A stretch of DNA of 64,000 bases from Chryseobacterium herbae. Lineage in GTDB: Bacteria; Bacteroidota; Bacteroidia; Flavobacteriales; Weeksellaceae. Below, piece after piece: positions 44,757-52,833 of this stretch. The stretch covers positions 124,001 to 188,000 of the forward strand of contig NZ_JAOAMU010000004.1 in NCBI RefSeq assembly GCF_025154075.1, read 5' to 3'. The position numbers and the translations under genes were made by a program. The notes beneath the pieces were generated by a model. That model was not told where the DNA came from and searched no databases. It saw only the letters and a program-made list of their open reading frames with translations. Position 1 is the stretch's first letter; each line of letters starts with the position of its first letter.

Positions 44757-44772
44757 TTTTATTTCTTTTATA

Positions 44773-44853
44773 ATGTACCAATGTATCAGTCTGGCAGTTT
44801 ACCAATATACATTGTTACATTGTTACATTGTTACATTGTTACATTGTTACATT
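44773..44853. repeat. Tandem ACATTGTT repeat with partial copy of the 35.7-kb repeat
   Basis: After AATGTACCAATGTATCAGT (44773 on, shared with 35652) come five full copies of the 8-base unit ACATTGTT and a partial sixth (44809-44853), ending seven bases before the stop of the DUF4350 gene. Confidence 0.75.
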
Positions 44854-44859
44854 AATAAC

Positions 44860-46017
44860 TTATCTCAAAATCTCATCAAGAAGCTTGTTCATTCTCGCGA
44901 GGTCTTCTTTCATGACGTTGGCATAAGGATCCTGACCTTTTTTGATCAGGACTATGGCTTCATGGATCATTTCCATTGTTTTCCCGGTTTTCAGGTGAAG
45001 TTTTTTAGCAAATTCTTCATCCAGGTGTTGGGTATCAATCAGGAAATCCATTCTTACTTTGTTCAGGAAATATTGCCCTTTCTTAGCCATCATATCATGA
45101 AAATCTCCTTCCTGAAGATAAAGATTTCCAATACTTTTTACAAAATCCAGAGAAGTATTTTTCAAAGGCTCTAAAACAGGTACGATCCGTTGTTTTCTTT
45201 TAGCATTAAAGAAAATGAACAGGACAAGTCCTCCCAAAAGTACCCACCAGGCATATTTCAATGCCGGATTGGAAAGTACAAACCTCATAAAGAAGCGAGA
45301 AACTTTGGTGTCATTTTCTACAAACCAGATGGTTTCCCTATCCTGGAGATACGAAAAAACATCCTGTGCATATTTTATGCTACCGGGTTTCAACAGATAA
45401 TAATTGGTAAGGAAAAGCGGTTCACTGTGAACATAGATCGTTCCTCTTCCAAAGCTTACTTTAATAAAATTAGCCTGATCCGAATTATCTTTCTCTACCG
45501 TTTTCCCCAGTACTTCCACTTGAGGTTTGATGTACGAAAATCCTCTGCCTGACGGAAATTTATCCAGTTTAATAAAATCATTCTGGTATTCTTTATCTGT
45601 AAGCTTCAATACATTTTCCTCTGCAAACGAAATATCTGCACTATGATAACCGATGGTGTCTGAAATATCTTTTGGTACACGGCTCGCCAGAATCATTGCA
45701 TCCGAACCGTTTGACACCTGATCCAGGATCTTTTTCCAGGACTGTTTATCCAGTTCCTTTTCAATGACAACGATATTGTGTGCTTCCTTTTTGTTCCTGC
45801 TGTAATAGTCGTAAGGTGCCTCTTCTATTTTTCTCAGGTTATTTTTAAAAAGGTCTTTGGCTTCATTATTGAAAACAAACAGGCCGAAAGGAGATTTCTC
45901 CTCAATACTGAAATTCTTACGCCAGCTTATTCTTTCCTTTTTATTGACTTCAAACAACGCCAGAATAACCATCACAACGATGAATATCACAGCATATATT
46001 TTGAAGGTTTTTTTCAT
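44860..46017 (-). CDS. DUF4350 protein
   Basis: A 385-residue protein with an N-terminal transmembrane segment (IYAVIFIVVMVILALF), an extracytoplasmic domain with DPxSY-like segments and YDYYSRNKKEAHNIVVIEK, then a second membrane segment near 255-275 (YAWWVLLGGLVLFIFF). Its C-terminal part is cytosolic and ends with KEDLARMNKLLDEILR. DUF4350 genes accompany MoxR/DUF58/DUF4129 clusters throughout Bacteroidota and actinobacteria. Function unknown. Fifteen bases separate it from the DUF4129 gene. Confidence 0.8.
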   Translation of the reverse strand: MKKTFKIYAVIFIVVMVILALFEVNKKERISWRKNFSIEEKSPFGLFVFNNEAKDLFKNNLRKIEEAPYDYYSRNKKEAHNIVVIEKELDKQSWKKILDQVSNGSDAMILASRVPKDISDTIGYHSADISFAEENVLKLTDKEYQNDFIKLDKFPSGRGFSYIKPQVEVLGKTVEKDNSDQANFIKVSFGRGTIYVHSEPLFLTNYYLLKPGSIKYAQDVFSYLQDRETIWFVENDTKVSRFFMRFVLSNPALKYAWWVLLGGLVLFIFFNAKRKQRIVPVLEPLKNTSLDFVKSIGNLYLQEGDFHDMMAKKGQYFLNKVRMDFLIDTQHLDEEFAKKLHLKTGKTMEMIHEAIVLIKKGQDPYANVMKEDLARMNKLLDEILR

Positions 46018-46031
46018 GATTAATAGTTTAA

Positions 46032-46829
46032 TTAAGGCTTAAATGCCTGATATTGGTTTTTAAATTTCAGATAGCTCTGTTCATCAATACTGAATTCTCC
46101 GTACCATACATAATCGAAAATATAAGACAGACCTGAAAATTCACTTTTCAGATTTCCGTCTTTTAGTTCTGCAACATAATCTTTATTTGTCTTTTCAGGA
46201 TTCCAGTTGATTTGTTTTTTATCACTCAGTTTTTTAAGGATAAACAGGAACTGGTAACGGACTGCCGAGCGGTAATCTCCTTCCCTTTCAAATTTAGCGA
46301 TACTTTCCGGGAAATTGATTTCATGGATGTTCTCATGAAGCTCTTCTGCATTAATGTCTATTTTTTTATTTTTCTTTCCGAAGAAGAGATTTCCATCTTT
46401 CCCAAGTAGGAATTTAATGATAAAATAAAGAAGAAATCCTACCAGAATAATGGCAAAGAGACGGATGAGGACAGTGGTAATTTTTGCAGAATTGTTAAAA
46501 ACGGTTTCTCCAAAAAAGCTTTGTAAAATTCTGTCAATCCTGCGCATTAGCTTTTGGAAGAAAGACTCTTTCGGTTTTGATACCGAATAATCAAATTCGT
46601 TTCCCTTATATCTGGATTGAATATTTTCTTTAAACTTTTTCGGGTGGAGGATATTTTCTGAAACAGGCTTTAGGATCAGTACAGAATCCGCACGGAGCAT
46701 ATTCCTGTAATGTCCCGTTCCTAAAGAATCTACCATATAATCTTCCACCGTTTCACCTCCATCGTCATCCTGTGCATAAACAGGACAAATGGAAAAAAAA
46801 ATCAGTAGAAAAAGTAAGATTTTATTCAT
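46032..46829 (-). CDS. DUF4129 protein
   Basis: A 265-residue exported or membrane protein: signal or anchor ICPVYAQ, a periplasmic stretch with KNMLRADSVLIL-type segment, then a transmembrane segment (about 115-140, TTVLIRLFAIILVGFLLYFIIKF). The C-terminal cytosolic part matches DUF4129, with EREGDYRSAVRYQFLFILKKLSDK and a final FDYVWYGEFSIDEQSYLKFKNQY. It overlaps the preceding membrane gene by eight bases, so translation is coupled. Part of the MoxR cluster, function unknown. Confidence 0.85.
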   Translation of the reverse strand: MNKILLFLLIFFSICPVYAQDDDGGETVEDYMVDSLGTGHYRNMLRADSVLILKPVSENILHPKKFKENIQSRYKGNEFDYSVSKPKESFFQKLMRRIDRILQSFFGETVFNNSAKITTVLIRLFAIILVGFLLYFIIKFLLGKDGNLFFGKKNKKIDINAEELHENIHEINFPESIAKFEREGDYRSAVRYQFLFILKKLSDKKQINWNPEKTNKDYVAELKDGNLKSEFSGLSYIFDYVWYGEFSIDEQSYLKFKNQYQAFKP

Positions 46830-47784
46830 TAATACCGATAGTTTCTATTTCTTCAAGTTCAATTTTCGTGTGAAGGTCTGTTCTGCTGTCATAATACATT
46901 AGCCCCGCATTGATATACATCAGATTGGAAAGAATTAAGTATGCTAAAATGGAAACGCCATAAAATAAAAAGAAAATAATTCCCATCGCTCCCGTAAAAG
47001 GATTTTCTTCAAAATTCCCGTCCGGAGCAGAGGTAAGAATGGAGCCGTACATAAATATCATCGGAACGAATGTAAATACGGAGGTTATCATGTACATAAT
47101 GATGAACATAATGATAGAGGCTCCCCAATACTTCCAGTACGGAGATTTTTCATTTCCATTCGGGTAGGAAAACTGGGATCTTATGGAATAACTTAAGCTT
47201 TCTATAAAGCCTCGTTTTGTATTAAAATAATCATACATCAGAAATGCCGAAACATTGAATGCCGTAGGATACACAAGCAGGATCAGGAAAAACCCGATAA
47301 CGATTAACAGCAGCAGATAGGAAAATCCAAGGACAATCATTGTCACCGGAAACACGATCAACAGCATTCCCAGACACATTTTAAAGATTCGTCCTGCATT
47401 GGTTTTGAAATCACTCAGGATCTCATCTGTTTTCACCTTTTGAGCTCCTTCAGCGATCCTTTTCATATAAAAAACAGGATACAGGTAATTGACAATTCCC
47501 AGAAGGACAAAAAGTACAAAAACCAATATTCCCACTATGGTAAGCATTCCTGCATTATCTGAAAAGTATTTTTCAAAATAATAACTTTCACCACTGATAT
47601 TCCCCCCAATCAACTGTCCGAAAATTTCTCTGAACCCAAAAATCACCACAGCGATTGTCAGGATTAACAGCAGCCCGTTGATCAGGATATAATTTTTAAA
47701 ATAATTTTTTCCGTATAATTTGAAAAAATTAAAGCTGTCACTGATGAAAGCTCCAAATTCTCTTTTTTTATAAAACTGCATCAT
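46822..47784 (-). CDS. Multi-pass membrane protein of the MoxR cluster
   Basis: A protein of about 320 residues with five or six transmembrane helices and an N-terminus MMQFYKKREFGAFISDSF. The ATG at 47784 or 47781 is preferred: a longer frame to 47829 would overlap the SpoIIM gene by 62 bases, whereas this gives 14-17. It resembles DUF4013 or glycerophosphodiester-phosphodiesterase membrane domains only loosely; I do not assign a family. Same strand and spacing as the DUF4129 gene. Confidence 0.75.
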   Translation of the reverse strand: MMQFYKKREFGAFISDSFNFFKLYGKNYFKNYILINGLLLILTIAVVIFGFREIFGQLIGGNISGESYYFEKYFSDNAGMLTIVGILVFVLFVLLGIVNYLYPVFYMKRIAEGAQKVKTDEILSDFKTNAGRIFKMCLGMLLIVFPVTMIVLGFSYLLLLIVIGFFLILLVYPTAFNVSAFLMYDYFNTKRGFIESLSYSIRSQFSYPNGNEKSPYWKYWGASIIMFIIMYMITSVFTFVPMIFMYGSILTSAPDGNFEENPFTGAMGIIFFLFYGVSILAYLILSNLMYINAGLMYYDSRTDLHTKIELEEIETIGINE

Positions 47785-48751
47785 TGGTGTGGGTATTAAT
47801 TTTTTTATGAACCAGTGAAGGATAAACAAAATAGTAAAATCCTATAATGGCCAGTGAGGTGATGATTAATGCTAAATTGATGACCAGTGGCATTCTTAAA
47901 GCATGTCTTGTGACATATCCTTCAATAATTCCGGCGCAGATGGTAAATGGAATGGTACTCAGGAAAATCTTAAACGAATCTTTAAAGCCTGTTTTAAAGG
48001 AATTAAATCTTGAAAAAGTTCTCGGAAACAGGATACTTGCGCCTAAAATCAATCCACACATCGCTTCCACCACCATCGCAAAGATTTCAAAAACACCGTG
48101 AAGCCAAATTCCTCTTGCACTGTCTTTCAAAGCTCCGTAATCATAGAAAAAATACTGGAAAGAACCGAGCATAACGCTGTTCGAAAGCAGAGCATACAAA
48201 GTTCCTACGCCTCCGGTAACTCCATAAATGTACAATTTCGCACCCACTCTGATGTTATTGAAAATAATTCCAATGGTACTTCCCCATGTGGAACCGCTCT
48301 GATAAACTCCTACAGCATTTCCCTTTTTTATATTTTCGATGGTTTCGTTTACGTATTCTTCACCAAGAATGATGTTGGCAAAATCTTTATCGTAAGCTCC
48401 GGAAAGCACGCCTATCGCCGTAAAAAGAATGAAGAATAGAAAAGCATACAAAAGATATCTCCTGTACTGGTATACCAACAGAGGAACTTCTGTTTTGAAA
48501 AAATAGGTAAGCCTGTTCTCCTCTACTCTTTTGGTTTTATAAATCTTCTGGAACATCTGCGAAGACAAATGATTCAGATAAACTGTAGTGTTACTTTTAG
48601 GATAATAGGACTGTGCAAATGAAAGATCATTGATCAGGTTGATATACAACGAAGACAGGTCATCAGGATTTTTTTTTATTTTCCCTTGAATAACCTGTTC
48701 AATTCCCAACCATTTTTCTTTATTTTGTTTAATGAAATAAACTTCTCTCAT
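47768..48751 (-). CDS. SpoIIM-like membrane protein (stage II sporulation M family)
   Basis: A 327-residue protein starting MREVYFIKQNKEKWLGIEQVI. It has a cytosolic N-terminal part, then several transmembrane helices, with the family region including IFNNIRVGAKLYIYGVTGGVGTLYALLSNSVMLG and FEIFAMVVEAMCGLILGASILFP. Despite the name these proteins occur in non-sporulating bacteria, next to RDD and MoxR genes. An upstream ATG at 48787 would run into the RDD gene's leader and is rejected. First gene of the minus-strand cluster. Confidence 0.85.
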   Translation of the reverse strand: MREVYFIKQNKEKWLGIEQVIQGKIKKNPDDLSSLYINLINDLSFAQSYYPKSNTTVYLNHLSSQMFQKIYKTKRVEENRLTYFFKTEVPLLVYQYRRYLLYAFLFFILFTAIGVLSGAYDKDFANIILGEEYVNETIENIKKGNAVGVYQSGSTWGSTIGIIFNNIRVGAKLYIYGVTGGVGTLYALLSNSVMLGSFQYFFYDYGALKDSARGIWLHGVFEIFAMVVEAMCGLILGASILFPRTFSRFNSFKTGFKDSFKIFLSTIPFTICAGIIEGYVTRHALRMPLVINLALIITSLAIIGFYYFVYPSLVHKKINTHTNDAVL

Positions 48752-48778
48752 AATTGTAAGGCTAAAATAATAAAAATT

Positions 48779-49528
48779 ATGTCTCAAATTGCGATAAATA
48801 CCTCACAAAATGTAAATATTAACTTTAATATTGCAAGTGTCGGAGAAAGAATGCTTGCCTTTATTATAGATTTCCTTATCAAGGTGGCTTATGTCATTAT
48901 TGTACTCTATCTTTTCTTCAACATTTTGGATCTTGGGTATTTATTGGAAGGGCTGGATCAGTGGTCCATCATGGCTGTTTATATTATCCTGACTTTTCCG
49001 GTTTACATTTATCCCGTAGTCCTTGAAAGTCTTATGGAAGGACAGACTCCCGGAAAAAAACTGATGAAGATACGCGTTGTAAAAATTGACGGCTATCAGG
49101 CCAGCTTCGGTGACTATCTGATCCGATGGATGTTCCGTCTGATCGATACAACTGCTGCCGGTGTCGTAGGTTTAATCTCCATGATTGTCTCCAAAAACAA
49201 CCAGCGTCTGGGTGATATCGCTTCCGGTACCGCCGTAATTTCTTTAAAAAACAACATCAATATTTCCCACACCATCCTGGAAAATATTAACGAAGATTAT
49301 ATTCCGTCGTTCCCTCAGGTCATCGCCTTAAGCGACAATGATATGAGAATCATCAAAGATAATTATACGAAAGCCCTGAAAGTAGACGACCGACAGATCA
49401 TCAGCAAACTTTCAGATAAAATCAAAAGTATTTTAAAACTGGAAATTGATTCGAGGAAGATGACAGAAAGACAGTTTATTAATGTGGTGATCAAGGATTA
49501 CAACTACTATACGGGGAAGGAGAATTGA
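48779..49528 (+). CDS. RDD-family membrane protein
   Basis: A 249-residue membrane protein starting MSQIAINTSQNVNI. The RDD domain (about 30-170) shows GERMLAFIIDFLIKV (Arg and Asp of the name), two or three membrane helices and EGQTPGKKLMKIRVVKIDG. A longer frame to 48686 exists but would include the neighbouring gene's leader. RDD genes usually accompany SpoIIM/MoxR genes; a transport role has been proposed. Only 27 bases lie between its start and that of the SpoIIM gene, so the divergent promoters must overlap coding DNA. Confidence 0.87.
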   Translation: MSQIAINTSQNVNINFNIASVGERMLAFIIDFLIKVAYVIIVLYLFFNILDLGYLLEGLDQWSIMAVYIILTFPVYIYPVVLESLMEGQTPGKKLMKIRVVKIDGYQASFGDYLIRWMFRLIDTTAAGVVGLISMIVSKNNQRLGDIASGTAVISLKNNINISHTILENINEDYIPSFPQVIALSDNDMRIIKDNYTKALKVDDRQIISKLSDKIKSILKLEIDSRKMTERQFINVVIKDYNYYTGKEN

Positions 49529-49533
49529 TAGAT

Positions 49534-49635
49534 GTCAATGGTCAATTTTGCTGCGCAAGTGAATGGTCAATTGATTAATAATCCTCAAACTTAATCGAGT
49601 TAAAAAACTGACTGCGAAGCAAATTCACAATTGAC
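49534..49635. repeat. MITE-like palindromic element, unit 1
   Basis: Begins GTCAATGGTCAATTTTGC and ends TTCACAATTGAC; the two ends (about 27 bases) are imperfect inverted copies, each including a TTGC-x3-GCAA-like palindrome. About 45 A+T-rich bases lie between them. A second unit follows at 49653. Confidence 0.75.
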
Positions 49636-49652
49636 GAATAATGATTGATACT

Positions 49653-49774
49653 GTCAATGGTCAATTTTGCTGCGCAAGTGAATGGTCAATTAATTATAAA
49701 GCAGAAAAATTATTTTTCAAGTTTAATCGTATTACAAAATTGACTGCGAAGCAAATTCACAATTCACAATTGAC
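49653..49774. repeat. MITE-like palindromic element, unit 2
   Basis: A directly repeated, slightly longer copy of unit 1 with the same ends and a diverged middle (shared CTTAATCG/GTTTAATCG and TTAAAAAACTG/TTACAAAATTG pieces). The single end at 6241-6276 belongs to the same family. Confidence 0.75.
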
Positions 49775-49862
49775 ATTTCCGCATTACTCATTACCTATTA
49801 CTCATTGCCCATCATCTCCGTCGGTGCAATTTTTGTATCTTTAAATATCAAAGCTTAGCATT
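49775..49862. other. Remainder of the gene-free stretch 49529-49862
   Basis: The rest of this 334-base gap contains a short TTACTCATTACCTATTACTCATTG near-repeat and the leader of the GNAT gene. No gene is seen. Confidence 0.5.
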
Positions 49863-50153
49863 ATGAAATTTGAGAACAATAAATCAGGAAATGGTGGCGT
49901 CCTTACACTGAACAACGAAACCAAAGAAGTAGGAAGACTGACATACACTATTTTCCCTGAGGACAGTAAATTTATTATTTCATTCGTACTCGTGCACCCT
50001 GAGTTCGAAGGACGTGGAATGGGAAAATATCTGGTTGAGGAAGCCATAAAATTTGCCAGAGAAAATAACTGGAAAGTTTACCCTCACTGTTCTTATGCAA
50101 GAGCTGTGATGACCAGAATGAGCGATGTGGATGATATTTTTCTAAAGAGCTAA
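49863..50153 (+). CDS. Small GNAT-family acetyltransferase (YjdJ-like)
   Basis: A 96-residue single-domain GNAT protein of the YjdJ group. The acetyl-CoA-binding motif HPEFEGRGMGKYLVEEAIKFAREN is clear and the final part contains VYPHCSYARAVM, the usual catalytic-end motif. It is full length and cytosolic. Its 3' end overlaps the convergent glycosyltransferase gene by 12 bases. The substrate is unknown. Confidence 0.88.
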   Translation: MKFENNKSGNGGVLTLNNETKEVGRLTYTIFPEDSKFIISFVLVHPEFEGRGMGKYLVEEAIKFARENNWKVYPHCSYARAVMTRMSDVDDIFLKS

Positions 50154-51113
50154 AACATCTTTTACCAGAATCTCCTCAATATCGTTGGGATAATCTACTT
50201 TTAAGTGATGATCTGAGGCGACCCATTCCATAATTTCCTGAAGTTTTAATACTTTGGAATTCGGAATTCCCATCAAATCCAGAGCACAGGCATTACATTC
50301 CTGCTCGTACTGGTTATGAATCGGGATCACAAAGAGTTTTTTATCCATGAAAAGTGCTTCCGCAGGAGTTTCAAAGCCTGCATTGCAGAGGATTCCGTCA
50401 CAGCTTTCAAAATATTTCAGATACTGCATCTCGTCGATAGGAAAAATCTCTACATTTTTCACCTTTACCTGTACCTTGCTGTGTTTTGAAAACACTTTCC
50501 ATTGTACAGGAATCTGTTTCAGAACCTTGATGATATTTTCGTCGGCAAAACTTGGAAGATAAACGAGATAATAACCTTTTTTATCGGGATTAAGATTTCG
50601 GATCTTATGTCTGATGACAGGTTTTTTAATCTGTGGGTGGTAATTTTCAAAATGGAAACCTATTTTTCTTTGGCTCGGAACGTAGTACTTCAGGATCAGT
50701 TCACCCAGAAAATCTTTATGTTTCGGCTTTGGTGTTTCGGCAAAACTCATGGAAGCCTGATGGCTCAGCTCAATCATTGGCAGCTTCTTCAATTTGCCAG
50801 CCCAACCGGTGAGAGGCTCATAATCATTAATAATTAGATCATACTGTGAAAGCTCCAGTTCTCTGATTGTTTTTGCTGCTTCAAGAAATTTATTTTCGGT
50901 AAACGTTTTGCGATAGGATAAACCGCCTGTTTTGTTGTAAAGAAGAGAAATACCTCTGTATTGATAATTAATGTCAAAATCGGCCTTTAACTGTGACTGA
51001 TGACCACTGATCAATGTATCGACCGAAGCATATTTTTTGAGAAGAGGAATAATTTCCTGTGCTCTGGCAACATGCCCGTTCCCTGTCCCTTGAAATGCAT
51101 ACAAAACCTTCAT
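50142..51113 (-). CDS. Glycosyltransferase (MurG-like, UDP-sugar)
   Basis: A 323-residue GT-B-fold protein beginning MKVLYAFQGTGNGHVARAQEI, the N-terminal donor/acceptor loop with the GxGNGHxxRA motif found in MJ1255/VC2487-like glycosyltransferases. Near the C-terminus come FESCDGILCNAGFETPAEALFMDKKLFVIPI, the usual UDP-sugar-binding region. It may glycosylate lipid or a secondary metabolite. Its start touches the stop of the phosphoesterase gene (TAAATG), so the two form an operon, possibly for a glycolipid or lipid A-like molecule. Confidence 0.82.
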   Translation of the reverse strand: MKVLYAFQGTGNGHVARAQEIIPLLKKYASVDTLISGHQSQLKADFDINYQYRGISLLYNKTGGLSYRKTFTENKFLEAAKTIRELELSQYDLIINDYEPLTGWAGKLKKLPMIELSHQASMSFAETPKPKHKDFLGELILKYYVPSQRKIGFHFENYHPQIKKPVIRHKIRNLNPDKKGYYLVYLPSFADENIIKVLKQIPVQWKVFSKHSKVQVKVKNVEIFPIDEMQYLKYFESCDGILCNAGFETPAEALFMDKKLFVIPIHNQYEQECNACALDLMGIPNSKVLKLQEIMEWVASDHHLKVDYPNDIEEILVKDVLAL

Positions 51114-51941
51114 TTAAGAAAAATTAGTTACTATTTTCAGAAGCTCAGAACTGTCCATGTCCTGGATCTCTTCTGCTTCGTCGTCTTTAAGTGAATCTTT
51201 GTGGTCGTCATAATAAAAGATTTTCCATTCCTTATCATGGTATTCAAGAGCCGAAAGGTTTTCTATCCAGTCTCCGGAATTCAGATAGGTACATGATCCT
51301 TTTTTATTGATAACTTCACGGATCTGAGGCTGATGAATGTGCCCGCAGATCACATAATCATAATGATTGTCGATGGCTAGTTCGGAAGCAGTCAGTTCAA
51401 AGTCTCCTATGTATTTCACTGCCTTCTTTACATTGTTTTTGATTTTCTTTGAAAATGAATATTTTTCTCTGCCCATCTTCTCCAGAAACCAATTGACCAC
51501 ATTATTAATGACAATTAACAAATCATAGCCTTTTCCTCCCAGCTTTGCGATCCATTTTGAATGCTGTACCGATGCATCGAAAACATCGCCGTGAAATATC
51601 CAGGTTTTCTTCTGATCAATATCAAGACAAATCTTATTACAAACCTTCAGTTTCCCCAATTCGAAATCCGTAAACTTCCGGAACATCTCATCATGATTGC
51701 CCGTAATGTAGTAGACCTGTGTATTTTTATTGGTAGCAAATGAAAGGATCTTCTTAATCACTTTCAAATGAGGTTTAGGGAAGTAAGACTTTTTAAACTG
51801 CCAGATATCGATAATATCACCGTTCAAAACTAATGTTTTAGGCTGGATAGAATTGAGATACCGTAACAGCTCTTTAGCCTTACATCCATAAGTTCCCAAA
51901 TGAACATCCGATATGACAACCAACTCAACGTTTCTTTTCAT
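51114..51941 (-). CDS. LpxH-like metallophosphoesterase (UDP-diacylglucosamine diphosphatase family)
   Basis: A 275-residue calcineurin-like phosphoesterase. The metal motifs are ISDVHLGT (D-x-H), LNGDIIDIW (GD-x2-D), YITGNHDEMF (GNHD) and CGHIHQP (GHxH). This pattern and size match the LpxH/LpxG-type group that cuts UDP-2,3-diacylglucosamine in lipid A synthesis. The start ATG at 51941 is preferred over TTG at 51953. It is directly coupled to a glycosyltransferase. The lpx operon itself is not here. Confidence 0.8.
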   Translation of the reverse strand: MKRNVELVVISDVHLGTYGCKAKELLRYLNSIQPKTLVLNGDIIDIWQFKKSYFPKPHLKVIKKILSFATNKNTQVYYITGNHDEMFRKFTDFELGKLKVCNKICLDIDQKKTWIFHGDVFDASVQHSKWIAKLGGKGYDLLIVINNVVNWFLEKMGREKYSFSKKIKNNVKKAVKYIGDFELTASELAIDNHYDYVICGHIHQPQIREVINKKGSCTYLNSGDWIENLSALEYHDKEWKIFYYDDHKDSLKDDEAEEIQDMDSSELLKIVTNFS

Positions 51942-51998
51942 AGTTTTATACAAAGAAACTAATTGAAAGTTAACTGTATATGAATGCTATATTATGTT

Positions 51999-52739
51999 TT
52001 ACAGCGAGTTCATCAACTCTTCTGTGATTTCCATGTTGTGATACACGTTCTGTACATCATCATCGTCTTCGAAACGCTCCAGCATTTTCATATTGGCTTT
52101 GAACTGTTCTGCATTCACTTCTTTGATATTGTTTGGAATTCTCTGAAGTTCTGCGCTTTTTGCTTCAATTTTCAATTCATCTAATTTATGAGACAATGAA
52201 CCGAAATCTTCGAAAGCCGTTGTAATCATTACTTCCTCGTCATCTTTTTCCACATCTTCTGCACCTCCATCAATCATTTCCATTTCAAAATCATCCCAAT
52301 CCATTTTGATCTGAGATAAATCAAGGTTGAAAATACCTTTTCTGTCGAAGATAAAAGCAAGCTCTCCATTCTTCCCAAGATTTCCATCGAATTTATTGAA
52401 GATCGCTCTTACGTTCGCTACGGTTCTCGTCGGGTTATTGGTTGTACATTCCACAAAGAATGCTACACCACCCTGTCCGTATCCTTCGTACGTAATTTCT
52501 TCATAGTTTTCAGCATCAGCACCACCTGCTTTTTTGATGGCTCTTTCTACGTTGTCTTTAGGCATATTGGCACCCTTTGCATTCTGGATACATCTTCTTA
52601 AAGCCGGGTTGGCCTCAGGATCTGTTCCTCCGGCTTTTACTGCCAGTGCAATGTCTTTACCGATTTTAGAGAAAGTTTTGGCCATTTTATCCCATCTGGC
52701 CATCTTAGAAGCTTTTCTATATTCAAATGCTCTTCCCAT
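51999..52739 (-). CDS. YebC/PmpR-family protein
   Basis: A 246-residue protein starting MGRAFEYRKASKMARWDKM, the typical beginning; the frame continues upstream to 52799 but those codons are poor. Features are TDPEANPALRRCIQNAKGANMPKDNVERAIKK and YEGYGQGGVAFFVECTTNNPTRTVANVRAIF. Traditionally labelled DNA-binding regulators, family members (including human TACO1 and bacterial YebC) also ease ribosome stalling at proline-rich stretches. Cytosolic. It stands in the same direction as the OmpA gene, but a terminator lies between. Confidence 0.93.
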   Translation of the reverse strand: MGRAFEYRKASKMARWDKMAKTFSKIGKDIALAVKAGGTDPEANPALRRCIQNAKGANMPKDNVERAIKKAGGADAENYEEITYEGYGQGGVAFFVECTTNNPTRTVANVRAIFNKFDGNLGKNGELAFIFDRKGIFNLDLSQIKMDWDDFEMEMIDGGAEDVEKDDEEVMITTAFEDFGSLSHKLDELKIEAKSAELQRIPNNIKEVNAEQFKANMKMLERFEDDDDVQNVYHNMEITEELMNSL

Positions 52740-52787
52740 TTTAATTTTTAAATTTTCAACAAAATTAACTAAAAGTCTACAAAAAAA

Positions 52788-52815
52788 AAATACCCCCAAA
52801 AAATTGGAGGTATTT
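52788..52815 (-). terminator. Hairpin terminator of the OmpA gene
   Basis: AAATACCCCCAA pairs with TTGGAGGTATTT (one mismatch), followed on the minus strand by a run of ten T. It is 19 bases from the stop of the OmpA-family gene. Confidence 0.88.
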
Positions 52816-52833
52816 ATTATTTAGAAAAATTAA

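Noticed and set aside
47785..47829. Longer start for the MoxR-cluster membrane protein
   Set aside because: Would overlap the SpoIIM gene by 62 bases; the ATG pair at 47784/47781 gives a normal short overlap.
49534..49774. Possible CRISPR array
   Set aside because: Only two units, each with inverted ends, unequal length and no repeat/spacer periodicity; no cas genes nearby.
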